Below, piece by piece: positions 10,600-20,198 of a stretch of 64,000 bases of DNA; within the stretch, counting starts at the first letter, position 1; the number at the start of each line of letters is the position of its first letter. Source of the stretch: Phymatolithon calcareum (Eukaryota > Rhodophyta > Florideophyceae > Hapalidiales); the NCBI GenBank assembly GCA_977006965.1, contig OZ345352.1, positions 2,418,001 to 2,482,000 on the forward strand, read 5' to 3'. The notes below the pieces were generated by a model. The model was not told the DNA's origin, searched no databases, and saw only the letters and a program-made list of their open reading frames with translations. The translations under genes were made by a program, and so were the position numbers.

Positions 10600-11760
10600 G
10601 GAATCCTTGGCCGTATAAGTTATTCATCAGACGGCGACGATTATAAAAAAAATTTCAGCAAAAAAGCTCGATGTTACATTACTGGGGATGCACTAGAGTG
10701 AACTGACAGAATCCGAGCCGAGTGCTATTATGCGGGCCGATGCTGCTGTACTGTACCGGACAACCCACTTGACGACCGGACGATGAGAATCATTATCAAC
10801 TAAACAAAACGAAGCAAATACAGTACTGGTATTACTGAAGGTCTAAAAGACCGGATGGAAAAGTCGTGACAAGCCAGCAAAGCCGTCTTGACCTTCCTCC
10901 TTTAATTATGCCTGCCGAGACTGCCATTCAGGACTCAGAAGGTTGTTTAAGTAGTGCTTTGGAGAACTGCAGAACTTGGAGAACGGCAGAACTTGGGGAA
11001 CTGATGAGCTGTAGAGCCAGACTACCTAAACCATAGATTGTTACCCGAAAAGTAAACGCGGGAGAAATTGTGCCAGAAAACGGTGTCAAGGAGATTGTTT
11101 GCATTTGCCGAATGCCTTGGTTTCCATCTTGGGAAACTTGCCATACGCCGTGATGACCAAGTCCATGACTATTACAACAGGCCGGCATGAGCACTGAAAA
11201 CCCCGGTTTTGCTTTGCACAGTGATACAGCTGTACCAACTTCATTTGCACACTATCGTTTGCCGGCTGGGTAATAAGTAGGGTTTGTCGGCCGGGTGATG
11301 ATAATTTAATTCTGCGCTTTTTATTTGGGTAGAATGTCTTTGCTCTAGTCTAGGACAACCTTGTTCCTTATGCACCGACTTGCCGACACCATAAAATTTC
11401 GATAAAAAAGTCTATTTTTCCAAGGCGAGGTCTCGATGAACGGGTCAGTATCGCTAGCTTCAATGTAACAGGATAACTTCGCATATCAATCTGGGCTGGA
11501 GAGGGCGTTTGTTAAGTGCGTGCAGTTGCAGAACAACACCGGGGAAGCACAGCAGCATTTGGGCACAAGAAAACCTAATAATTGTCGCGCCAAAATGCCG
11601 TGTTCCCCCAGTGAAGACATAAATTGTGGCAGTGTGAAACGGTATGATAAGAATATATGTTTCAAAAGTTTAATCAGGTGCGCACTGGTCAAGGTCGTGC
11701 TCATGACCGGCTGTTCCAAAATTAACCAATTTTTTTAAGCCCGAATACTGACCCGTTTCT
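10600..11760. other. Intergenic stretch, no gene seen
   Basis: No ORF here resembles a known protein. Around 10,960-11,005 a short tandem repeat (GGAGAAC.GCAGAACTT, about three copies) is visible. TACTGTAC motifs occur at about 10,748 and 11,823. Confidence 0.5.
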
Positions 11761-12190
11761 CGCCCCATGGTACCGGCCGGCAAATGGGCTCTCGGCTCGG
11801 ATATGAGACGTAAGTTTCTTATCGTACTGTACTTAATCAGCGCTTGGACGTAAGAAGTTTTTCTTGCTTTCAGGTTTTGCTCAATCAGAAAGCATCATGT
11901 AAGTGTACCTTTTCTTTTCTTTCTTTCTTTTATTGCGGGATTTATCAGAGCTGGTAAACAACTCCACATCCTTACGGCTCCAGTAGACTTAAACAGATAC
12001 GAGTGGTACTTGATGTCTTTTCTACTATGATAGTCATACGGTACTTGCATTACTTAAAGCTGCCCTAAGCTGGTCGAGTTACACAGCATTGCACGTTTCG
12101 ACGTGCTGTCCCCTGTCAAAGAGGCCATCTATCTTTGTTTCCTCAAAACTTGTCAAACATCTTCACATCAATACAGCTGCAGTGGCATTA

Positions 12191-12228
12191 GTGGATACCA
12201 GGGGAATGTTATGGTCCCCTGTGGATAC
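12191..12228. mobile_element. 22-bp micro-insert with 8-bp duplication
   Basis: GTGGATAC occurs at 12191-12198 and 12221-12228, flanking a 22-bp palindromic insert that begins CAGGGGAATGTTA. Unit E has a single GTGGATAC at this place. The first 13 bases equal a TIR of the 0.9-kb element at 49718-50636. This is probably a nearly complete internal-deletion remnant of that family. Confidence 0.5.
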
Positions 12229-12689
12229 ATTCAGGCATGCAGTACTTCAAAGAAACTAAAATCTGTAAACAAAGTACTCATTTGGAGATTTTCACATCGT
12301 GCTTCGTGCGAAACAACTCACCCTCTCCGTTTGTTTGAAGCCCGGTCTTGGAGCGCCGCATCATTCCGACTACATCACTACTGTGCTAGTATATATACTC
12401 AATCTTGCAGAACAGCTTCGAAACGTAGCATCCAGTGAACAACTTTGGCACCTGAACAGCTCTAGCGCTACATAGCCGGCCTCCGCAATGTGAAAGTGTC
12501 GCCGTCGACGGCCTTCAAGAGGTTTTCGGCGTAGGAATGATCTGATTCTATTGGATAAACGGAGTTTTCTGCAGTCGGAGTCTATTTTTGCCAGCAGATC
12601 TTCCGGCCGTCCTCCGAATGGGTCTGTATTGGCCCTCTTTGGAACAATCCGTCAGAAGCAAGCCGAATGATTAGAAAATATATTTTCGG

Positions 12690-12761
12690 AAACTGACCCG
12701 TCCTCGCGAACGACACTGTATACTAAAATATACAGTGTCATTCACAAGGACGGGTCAGTTT
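12690..12761. repeat. Inverted repeat specific to unit C
   Basis: The arms are about 33 nt (AAACTGACCCGTCC... and the reverse complement ...GGACGGGTCAGTTT) around CTAAAA, with a few mismatches. Units A (3740) and E (30,720) hold only the right arm (GACGGGTCAGTT), so the left arm is new in C. Confidence 0.85.
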
Positions 12762-13135
12762 CTATGTTTTCCCGGTCACTGCAACGCGACCGATACCCAA
12801 CAATAGGCGCAATCGTTCCTTGCTCTGCCCCGCCTCATCAAAATTCGACGCTATATGCGGCGAACCTACGCTTGCCGGCACGTTGAATATCGAGGGAAAG
12901 ATTAGCGTGATGTAATCAAACCGCATTAAAGACTAAACGTTTACCTTCTGCGACACCGTGCTGTCTTCGCGGTTTTCGTCGCGAATTGTCAAACGGACGA
13001 GAAAATGAGGAGGCGTTTTTAATCGCTTTCGGAAAATCCTTCGTCATGGTCGCGCACCTATGGCACCGCACGCGCTCACAAAGTCCGATTGCTGCTCGTA
13101 TGATGGATTATGACTATCACACGCATCTGTATCGG

Positions 13136-13143
13136 TATTTAAG
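13136..13143 (+). promoter_or_regulatory. TATA-like box of small gene C
   Basis: TATTTAAG lies 102 nt before the ATG at 13238, the same distance as the TATATAAA in unit E. Confidence 0.55.
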
Positions 13144-13237
13144 GACCCATCGCTTCGGACACGACATGCTTGAAGCAAGGTAAGACGCAACACAGTGTAC
13201 CCCAAATTTTTGCGAAATCACACACCGTAAACTCACC

Positions 13238-13426
13238 ATGCTGTCCCAGCATTATCCTCTGATGCATGGTCCGTTTTCCTCACCAGGAACGGGAACGTGG
13301 ATACAGTCGAATCCGCCTGCAATTCGACGGTCGCGCCCACAAGACCCTGTGATCGACATACCACCTCTAATTCTGCCGCAGCCCGTAAAGAATACATGCT
13401 ATGCCAGTGCTGATGCATGCAACTAG
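13238..13426 (+). CDS. Small proline-rich protein, copy C (62 aa, unknown)
   Basis: This open family member reads MLSQHY, then GPFSSPGTGTW, NPPAIRRSRPQDPV, DIPPLILPQ and a short tail with two Cys. It is closest to copy E: both share PGTGTWIQSNPPAIR, while B and D share a different central segment. The upstream region (TATTTAAG; CTTGAAGCAAGGTAAGACGC; a GCGAAATCACACACCGTAA segment just before the ATG) matches E and A closely. An AATAAA lies 303 nt after the stop at 13729. It has no signal peptide or hydrophobic stretch. Function is unknown; the conserved core is basic and proline-rich, as in disordered binding peptides, but this is only an inference. Confidence 0.65.
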   Translation: MLSQHYPLMHGPFSSPGTGTWIQSNPPAIRRSRPQDPVIDIPPLILPQPVKNTCYASADACN

Positions 13427-13728
13427 GAACACTTGCAGAGGAAGCAGTTCGGAGGAAAGGAAACCAGTAATGTTGTTGCTCACCAGTTGTTCTCGTATTA
13501 CATCCGATGCATCAAGAGCTAACTTGAATGAACATATCCCAAATCACCACATGCAGAAGTAGTAGCCAGGGGAGTACAGTTCCAGGTGCGTTGCACGCGA
13601 GGAGTGGACACCGCTGCCTTTTACCAAAGGCATTTGGATACGACACATATGAATCCCACTCCTTGCTTCGAAGGCATGGATAATGCGGCACGTGCTATGT
13701 TTCCCTCCACAGCAACACACGTAGAAGA

Positions 13729-13734
13729 AATAAA
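13729..13734 (+). other. Candidate polyadenylation signal, small gene C
   Basis: AATAAA in GTAGAAGAAATAAAAATG, 303 nt after the stop. Confidence 0.5.
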
Positions 13735-15059
13735 AATGGAAAAGTTTGCGCATAAAAATCACTCCGATTGTGCAATGAAGCCGGCATCTCGCGACTGAAG
13801 ATAGATCTTTCCCTTCGCAGCGACGAACGTCGACGGCATTCACAGCAGCGACGTAGAACCGTGTCAATCAATTCCAGTCAAACGTACCTCCGTCACATCT
13901 TCCTACTCCTGAACAATACTGCAGTCTTGTTCGAGAGGTCAGTCACACGTCCGGAGCCGATGAGACTGCCTTTGCCACGATTTATCGACCGCGACATCGA
14001 TGGATTGGAACGGTACACAAAGGAGTTGCCTTCGTCGCCCTCACTGCCCCGTCGCAGATCGCGCTCATTATTGCTCTCCGCGTCCGAGAGTGGTACGTCA
14101 CGCTACGCGTGGTCGTCACAGCAACGCCTGCGGACCAACGACTGGAAAACGAGTTCCGCTGCATAGAGAAGTAAGGACTAGTTCGGTAGGGGAAGCTTGG
14201 CCTGTCTTTTGCCAGAGATTGCTGTCGCTGCTGCAACTGCAATCGCCACAGACCGACACATTGTTTGATATTCATTCCGGTGCGAAGCGGTCGGAACTTG
14301 CCAGAAACGAAACGAGTTTCGCGACCATTCAACGGATGCCGACGCGCTCGTTGGAGAGAGTAGGCAGGACCACATTGTCCCCCGTCATGCGACTACAACG
14401 CACAATGGTAGACCATTTCAGTCTTCCTGCAGGCGCCGGATGAGCGCGTGATCAAGATCGGGGCAAAAGTGCCACGTGTGAAGCTCATTCGTTGCGGCAT
14501 AGGCAGTCGAGATAGCCCGCGCGGCGCGACCCGAAGTTTCAACCAGAATCTGTGCGACTAAAATACTTAGACGCCGGCCGGAAGCGAGGTGAAGATCGCG
14601 ACCGAACACTGCTGCGAACTAGACTAGGTAGGCAGCGGGGAGGGGATGGAGAGCCGTGCAATGGTGGGGATCGGTGATCGAGGCGACGCGGACGGTTGCA
14701 GATGGCAGGCAAGCTGACGGGGATATGCGTGGGTTGATTGGCACTAAGGGCAGGCTTTCATGATCGTGTTTCAGCTGCGGTTGTAAATTTTCCGAGCCGG
14801 TCTGCAGCATTTACGGCGTGGCGAACATCGGCGGACGAGGAAGTTGGCTCGTACTCCTGCTGCCAGCAGTTCAAGCCGACGGCCAGTGGCGTACGGAGTG
14901 ATCCACTTATCATACAAGTACATTTGTCATACAGTTGGACTGGATGAGATTGGAGCGCATATGCCCCATTGGGCGTGGCCTAACCTCAAACGAGCAGATC
15001 GAACAGTCCGAGCGGACAAATCTATTCCATCCGCATCACTGTACGTATAGAGGAAGAAG

Positions 15060-15910
15060 AAGTGTAGATTTTTATTTAAAGTCCAACGCATCTGCAGACA
15101 CTGGGGCAACTTTGCGAGTGCCATGCGAGTATAGCAAGGGTCTGACTTGATTTTCGACTAGTGGGTGCGACACCATCTGGCTGGGTACCAAAACCTACCT
15201 CTGGATCAGAGTTGAACCTCGAGGGGGAAACTTACTCCGCTATACTATGTCACGCGAAGTCATCTGAGCTTGCCTTAGGATTCAGTTTGCAGTCGCGGTA
15301 TCGACGGCCTGGAATATGGCAAGGACTTCATCAAGCGCTCTCCTGGCGAGGGCACATTCCTCCGGTAATAGCTTGTCTTTCGATAACCCTGTCTTAATAT
15401 CTTGGATAGAATCTCTTCCAGTTTGTCCTGTCCGTTTCATGAGCTTCGAGGTGCTCATCGGCGGAAACATGCCGAATGACTACTTTATGGCCGAGGTACT
15501 ATACCTCCTCGACTTGATGCACAAATGCGGCGGTTGTTTTGCTTTGTCTTGCGGGATAGGCCGTTTTTTCCCTTTTTCTGCTTTAGCGGCTGCTTCCAGT
15601 TTCTTCTGCTTTTGAAACTGCTTGATGTTTGATGTTTACGAGGTCTCTTTGGCTGCGGGTCCGAGGTACTGGTTTTCTTTGGTGAAAGTGACATCTGCCT
15701 TTGCTTTTCGCAGTTCCTTTCCGCCTCTCTGTGAAGCCATTGTTGACACGAGATTCTCTCGGCGCCTCATCAATCTTCTCACAAACATTCACGCTAGAAT
15801 ATCCTTCCTAACCCTGGGCTGCAAGATGCGGCACATAGCTCTGCTCCTTTTCGGCCTCCTTTTTCCGGGCTTACCAAATATTTGCCCGAAGAACATTGAC
15901 TAGATCTTCT
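15060..15910 (-). pseudogene. Decayed minus-strand gene segment (unknown, 4 copies)
   Basis: On the minus strand a lysine-rich stretch (PKRPRKHQTSS, then KQPLKQKKGK) is followed, after frame breaks, by a helical block ALARRALDEVLAIFQAVD. The latter is also encoded at about 26,640 (KRALDEFLAV). The 3' end reads toward TTTAAATAAAAATC near 15,065. The same 3' end recurs at 19,430 (GKLPQASADALVTFK), 26,375 and 39,235, so all four are copies of one minus-strand gene or transposon. No family is recognised. Confidence 0.45.
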
Positions 15911-17390
15911 TGACTTCATGCTCCGCTTTGGGTGTACATGGAGTCAGGTGCAATGCATATTCACTGTACGTATATCAGTTGGAGAGGAAAGAGTCGATTT
16001 GATCCGCAACCTTTCTATAAGGACCAATTAACAAACAATTTTGGTTGGTGGAAGTAAACCCTGAATGCTCCTTGTGGTATTTCGTCTAGAATCAAGCAGG
16101 TTTGGCGAGCCGTTATTGCAGTGGTTCATAACTGCACTTCTTGATGATGTCTGCTTTCGCAATCGCTTTTCGTGCTCTCCTGTAGTCGAGGAGCGATCTG
16201 TCTCGAGCTCGTCTGTAACATTGTATGTATCTCGTCCATGTAAGCGCGACGGATTACTGCTACCGGTCAGCATCTCCCTTTTTCCAAGCAATGCGTTTGC
16301 CGTCAATGCAACGAGAGAGCTGGTTTCTGTTCTGGGGGTCGTTCGATTGAGCCACTTACGTTAATTGCTGAATGTGAAGTATTTCTCTAGAAACGGTAGT
16401 CGTCGGCCACCGCACATTTCTACATCTCCGGTACGTGAATCAGTCCACCACGACTCGTGAAAGTGCTCTGCAAGTTTTCGCATGACGGTGAAAGTCGACG
16501 TTGAAAGAATATACAGTGCACAAGTGCACCGATCGACTCAAGCGTCCAAACGGATTGCAACTCGTGAAATCCGTCCGACGACCGGCCACGCCAAAATGTA
16601 GATTACGGTAGTAGAAAAAGTAATAATTAATAACGGTAATGTACAAACATTTAATGTTCTTCAACTATGACTGTACCTACTGATTTAATCCTATTCTATG
16701 CTCTATCGAGCGGCACATTACCAATGCGCAGATCAAGTCCAGATATTTTTGTCCACGCACAGCCTGCAGTCAACCGTACATTCATCACACAATATTTCCA
16801 AGTTTCGTTGTTGCACCAAAGATTTTTGTGATACCGCCGCCATCGTCCAAATTATTCCGCGACCCTTTGATATCCTCCCATGCCGTTGCCGTTGGACAGT
16901 ACCGCATCATGCAACCACGCCTCCACTCTCTGTGTAAGCAGATTTGTATCCGTAAACGATGCACGGCGTCAGTTGCTATATTTTTCTGGACCTTGCCGTC
17001 AGTTGCGCCCGACCGTTACCCAACCACATCGCACATTCCTACTTTGTCTCACGTTAATCCTATTTGACGCTTTGCGCGCCCAACCGCTGCTGTAAACACG
17101 CTGAATCTCAACTCCATCTCGCAGCAGAGATAGTCGCTATGTAAGCAGATCGGATTTTTGCTACACGTTTACCTCGCCCCAAAGCGCGCTGCATTCCGGG
17201 CGTTCGCCGCCGCGTTGCGCGCAGACAGGGAAAAATCTGGTGGCGGATTCAGGCACTTTCTCGACAATCTTCGTCGTTGGCGCACAACGACGGCCGCTGA
17301 GCACCGCACATGCACGCACAGTCCGCGATTGCTGGAGTGTGGTCTTTGAGAGTGCGATGGAATTCAACTTTCACTCCCCTCTGCATCACT

Positions 17391-17397
17391 ACTTAAG
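17391..17397 (+). promoter_or_regulatory. TATA-like box of small gene D
   Basis: ACTTAAG lies 103 nt before the ATG at 17494, the same position and sequence as in unit B. Confidence 0.45.
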
Positions 17398-17493
17398 ACA
17401 ATCATTCCCTCGTCGACGACATTCCTGCACAAAGTGAAGATCCAGCCAGGTGTACCGCAAAATTTTTGCACAACCACAAACCACCAACTCACC

Positions 17494-17682
17494 ATGCCGT
17501 CCCTTCACTACCCGACACCGCATGGCCCGTTTTCCTCGCCAGGACCGGGAGCGCGCATACCCACAAGCCCTCCTCCAATTCGACGCTCGCGCCCGCAAGA
17601 CCCCGTCCTCGACATACCGCCGCTAGTTCTGCCCCCGTCGGCAAAGAATGCGGAGCGCCCGAAAGTCGATATTGCCGACTAG
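17494..17682 (+). CDS. Small proline-rich protein, copy D (62 aa, unknown)
   Basis: This copy reads MPSLHY, GPFSSPGPG, SPPPIRRSRPQDPV, DIPPLVLPP and SAKN, ending KVDIAD and stop. It matches copy B in its last residues (DIAD) and in its AC-rich ATG context. The frame is kept against B, C and E although synonymous and non-synonymous changes are scattered through it. An AATAAA lies 311 nt past the stop at 17993. An upstream ATG (MKIQ...) exists in frame at 17434, but only the ATG at 17494 is shared by all copies, so I use that start. The product is unknown. Confidence 0.68.
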   Translation: MPSLHYPTPHGPFSSPGPGARIPTSPPPIRRSRPQDPVLDIPPLVLPPSAKNAERPKVDIAD

Positions 17683-17992
17683 GAACGATTTACGGCGGAG
17701 GAAGAAACCTCATAATGTTGCCCCCGAGAAGGACATTGGTTATCCTCCAAGGCGCAACGGGACGCAACGCCGCCGATGGTCTTTCAAAGCGCAGTAGAAT
17801 GAACATGTAACTCATCGGTCACGTGGAGAAGCAGAATCCCATGGAATACCATTCCGACTGGGCAGCACATGTGCAGTGGATTTCGCTACCTGTGACCCAG
17901 AGTATTAGGATCAAACGAATATGAACGCACTCCTTGTTTCGGCAGTTGAATAATGCGGCACGTACAGCATGTCGCCCGATAGTACTAGAATA

Positions 17993-17998
17993 AATAAA
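17993..17998 (+). other. Candidate polyadenylation signal, small gene D
   Basis: AATAAA in the context AGTACTAGAATAAATAAAATGG, shared with unit B. Confidence 0.5.
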
Positions 17999-18410
17999 AT
18001 GGCACTGTTCTGTGCAAAATGTGGCACCGGAAGCAAAATGTCGCCGATATTTGGATGAAGCAGTCAAATCCGTGATGTTTGTCGCAACTGAAGATTCAGC
18101 TATTCTTTTGCAACATCTTGCATAATGTCGACCCCTTTCGCAACCCTGATGTCGAACAGTACCCAATTGACCTCTGTCAAAAACTCTCTTCGTTCTATTG
18201 AATAATATTCGTGTTCGAGATGTCAATCACACGTCTAGAGCCTCCGAAGCAGCAATTGATCCCGATCGAGTTGTACAGCGCACACGCGACGCTCTCGGAA
18301 CACCCGTAGAGGGCACTTCAGAGCCGAGCGTGATACACCGCGCCATGCGAAGCCATCGCAGAGACGCCAAACGGCCGCTAGCAAGCCGATAATGTCTGCT
18401 ACACGCAGAA

Positions 18411-18660
18411 GCCATCATTCACGCACTTACGCGAAACCGTACAGAGCGCCGCAATCTCAAGGTTGCAGACGCGATTGTCGGCACCGGGTGAGAAGTTGGA
18501 AACGACACCACACAGCACGCAAAAGACGAAGATTTCACGGTCAATTGCGCACCATCCTGATCGTTTTCCCGAAGCTGGGCGAGCGAGCGATCAAGATCGG
18601 CTGTCAGGAGCCTCAAGTGCAGGTCAGTCCATCCGCGGTCGGAACGCAGAAACATGAGCG
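18411..18660 (+). pseudogene. Second conserved ORF, copy D, broken
   Basis: AIIHALTRNR, NLKVADAIVG, a TGA at 18489-18491, EVGNDT, then after a one-base shift TILIVF, GERAIKIG and PQVQV. Stops at 18390 (TAA) and 18489 (TGA) sit at exactly the same offsets as TGA and TAG in unit B. It is the same family as the open copy at 4813. Confidence 0.4.
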
Positions 18661-19134
18661 TTGCGAGCACGCATGGCGACTAGTGCCGAGAGCGCGAGCC
18701 CTTGGTACTCGGGAATGGATGTGCGACGCGCGACACGGCAAAGCGGTACAGACGCGAATACTGCTTCGGAGCGGACTAGATTGGCAGTGGTGAGGCGTGC
18801 TGGAGTGAGATGCGGTGGCGGTCAAGTCGAGGCGGTATGCATGATGGACGTGTGCACTGCACACTGTGCATGTGAGCAATCTGAAATGCGTGAGAGATTG
18901 CTCGGAATGGAGGCCGAATCGTTATAAGCTTACATTCATCTGTCGTTGCCGGATGATGCGTTTTGGTCGGAGGCGTACCCTAAATGGCGACGTTCAGTTT
19001 GATCCACGTGTACATTGGGGCTGTATGAGATCGATGAGAACGAGTCCCCCCTGGTCTGATTTGCACGAACAATGTTGGAGCGTTGCCATTGCACACTAGG
19101 AGACTCGGCTCTGTGCGAACGAGCACTCATACGC

Positions 19135-19217
19135 GCAAGCACCACTATAGTGGTGCTTGCCCGTATTCGGGTTTCACAACCACCCACCCACTATAGTGAG
19201 TGGGTGGGTTGTGAAAC
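19135..19217. repeat. Twin palindromes in unit D
   Basis: 19135-19160 is a perfect 26-bp palindrome (GCAAGCACCACTA and its complement). 19171-19217 is a near-perfect 47-bp inverted repeat (GTTTCACAACCACCCACCC... to ...GGTTGTGAAAC). Both share the centre CACTATAGTG. The same place in units B (8640) and G (25385) is short and not palindromic. Confidence 0.9.
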
Positions 19218-19651
19218 AGAAGCAGTCCGCGTAAGCAGAAGTGATTCAGCTAAAACAGGTTCATAACGAGGTGGTTCATGTATTGGAATTTTTTATTTTT
19301 GCTCCTCCGATTCCTTCCAGCACTGTGGCCCGCTTAACTCATTCAACCGCGACCCTAAAAGAATTCATGTCACCATCTAGAGGCGGGAAGATTTCGTCGA
19401 GCTGTTCTGATGCTTGTGTTCATAGAAGAAGAAAGGTCGATTTTTGTTTAAAAGTTACCAACGCATCTGCTGACGCTTGGGGCAACTTTCCAAGGGCCAA
19501 GAGGTTGCTTGTGTTCATACCGCTTTTGTTCACCATGCATTCATACATGTCTTGAGCGAAAGCGCGACGTGGTGCTGCTGGTTGTCTTTCCACGCCCCGC
19601 ACACTGCATTTGCCCGTCCAAACAGTGAGAGAGTTGATTTTTCTCAAATAG

Positions 19652-19674
19652 CCGACAGACAGCCTGTCTGTCGG
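19652..19674. repeat. Perfect 23-bp palindrome in unit D
   Basis: CCGACAGACAG, C, CTGTCTGTCGG. Unit B at 8970 has GCCGACCAATAGG at the same place, with no palindrome. Confidence 0.85.
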
Positions 19675-20198
19675 GGTAGAGCACCTGCGTTGATTGATGA
19701 ATGGCAGAACTTTTTCAGCGCCTTTCTAACTACACATTGTGTCGTCTACTGTCATCGAATAGTTCCGCTCATATCAGTCAACCCATTCCACAACCACTCG
19801 TGGTAACGTAGACCAATTCGTTCAGATTTCGTTCTTTGATTTGAGCAAAAGTAAAGGGTTTTAATACTCATGCAAGCCGGTTGTGATACTAATACTGTGC
19901 AGTGCTTGCTTAATGCGTTTTGCTTGTTTGATTACAATGATTAAGAACACCGCGGTCGACAATTGCGTTGTACACCGTCCACAACATTTAGTGTGTGTGA
20001 CACTAATTTCCAGGGCTTAAGTTTAGGTGTGCTCACTTTATTTAGTGTGATACACACAAATTAGGAATACATACTAATTATAGGACAGAATATTTAGTCT
20101 GTATGACGCTAATTAAAAAGATTCCCTAATAGTGTATGGAATTTTGGAAATAGCAATTTTCGAGTTTCTTCACAATGTAGCAACAGCTCCTACAATTA

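Larger units (their letters stand above)
6341..10600. repeat. Repeat unit B
   Basis: This copy parallels unit D along most of its length. It starts at ATTTAATCCTA...CGAGCGGCAC (D: 16,685), passes GATTTTTGTGATACCGCC, GATGCACGGCGTC and TAAGCAGATCGGATTTTTG, then the small gene, the second ORF block, and the AATGTTGG.GCGTTGCCATTGCACAC segment. Its far end (9,680-10,600) is shared with unit G (26,090-28,290), including a conserved protein tail. The copy is interrupted by an 87-bp insert at 9804-9890. Confidence 0.75.
11760..16640. repeat. Repeat unit C
   Basis: Order and content match units A and E: the ATTACTTAAA.CTGCCC segment, CGGCTACA/CAGCTGCAG with GCATTAGTGGATAC, CCTCCGCAATG, GACGGGTCAGTT, GAAAATGAGG, TATTTAAG, the small gene, AATAAA, then the second ORF block and the TCAAACGAGCAGATCGAA segment. 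From about 15,060 to 15,910 it holds a decayed minus-strand gene segment also found at 19,430, 26,375 and 39,235. Confidence 0.75.
16650..19970. repeat. Repeat unit D
   Basis: This copy is closest to unit B. It carries CGAGCGGCAC, GATTTTTGTGATACCGCC, GATGCACGGCGTC, TAAGCAGATCGGATTTTTG, the small gene, the second ORF block, CCTAAATGGCGACG and AATGTTGGAGCGTTGCC. It ends where the pogo element begins. Confidence 0.75.
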
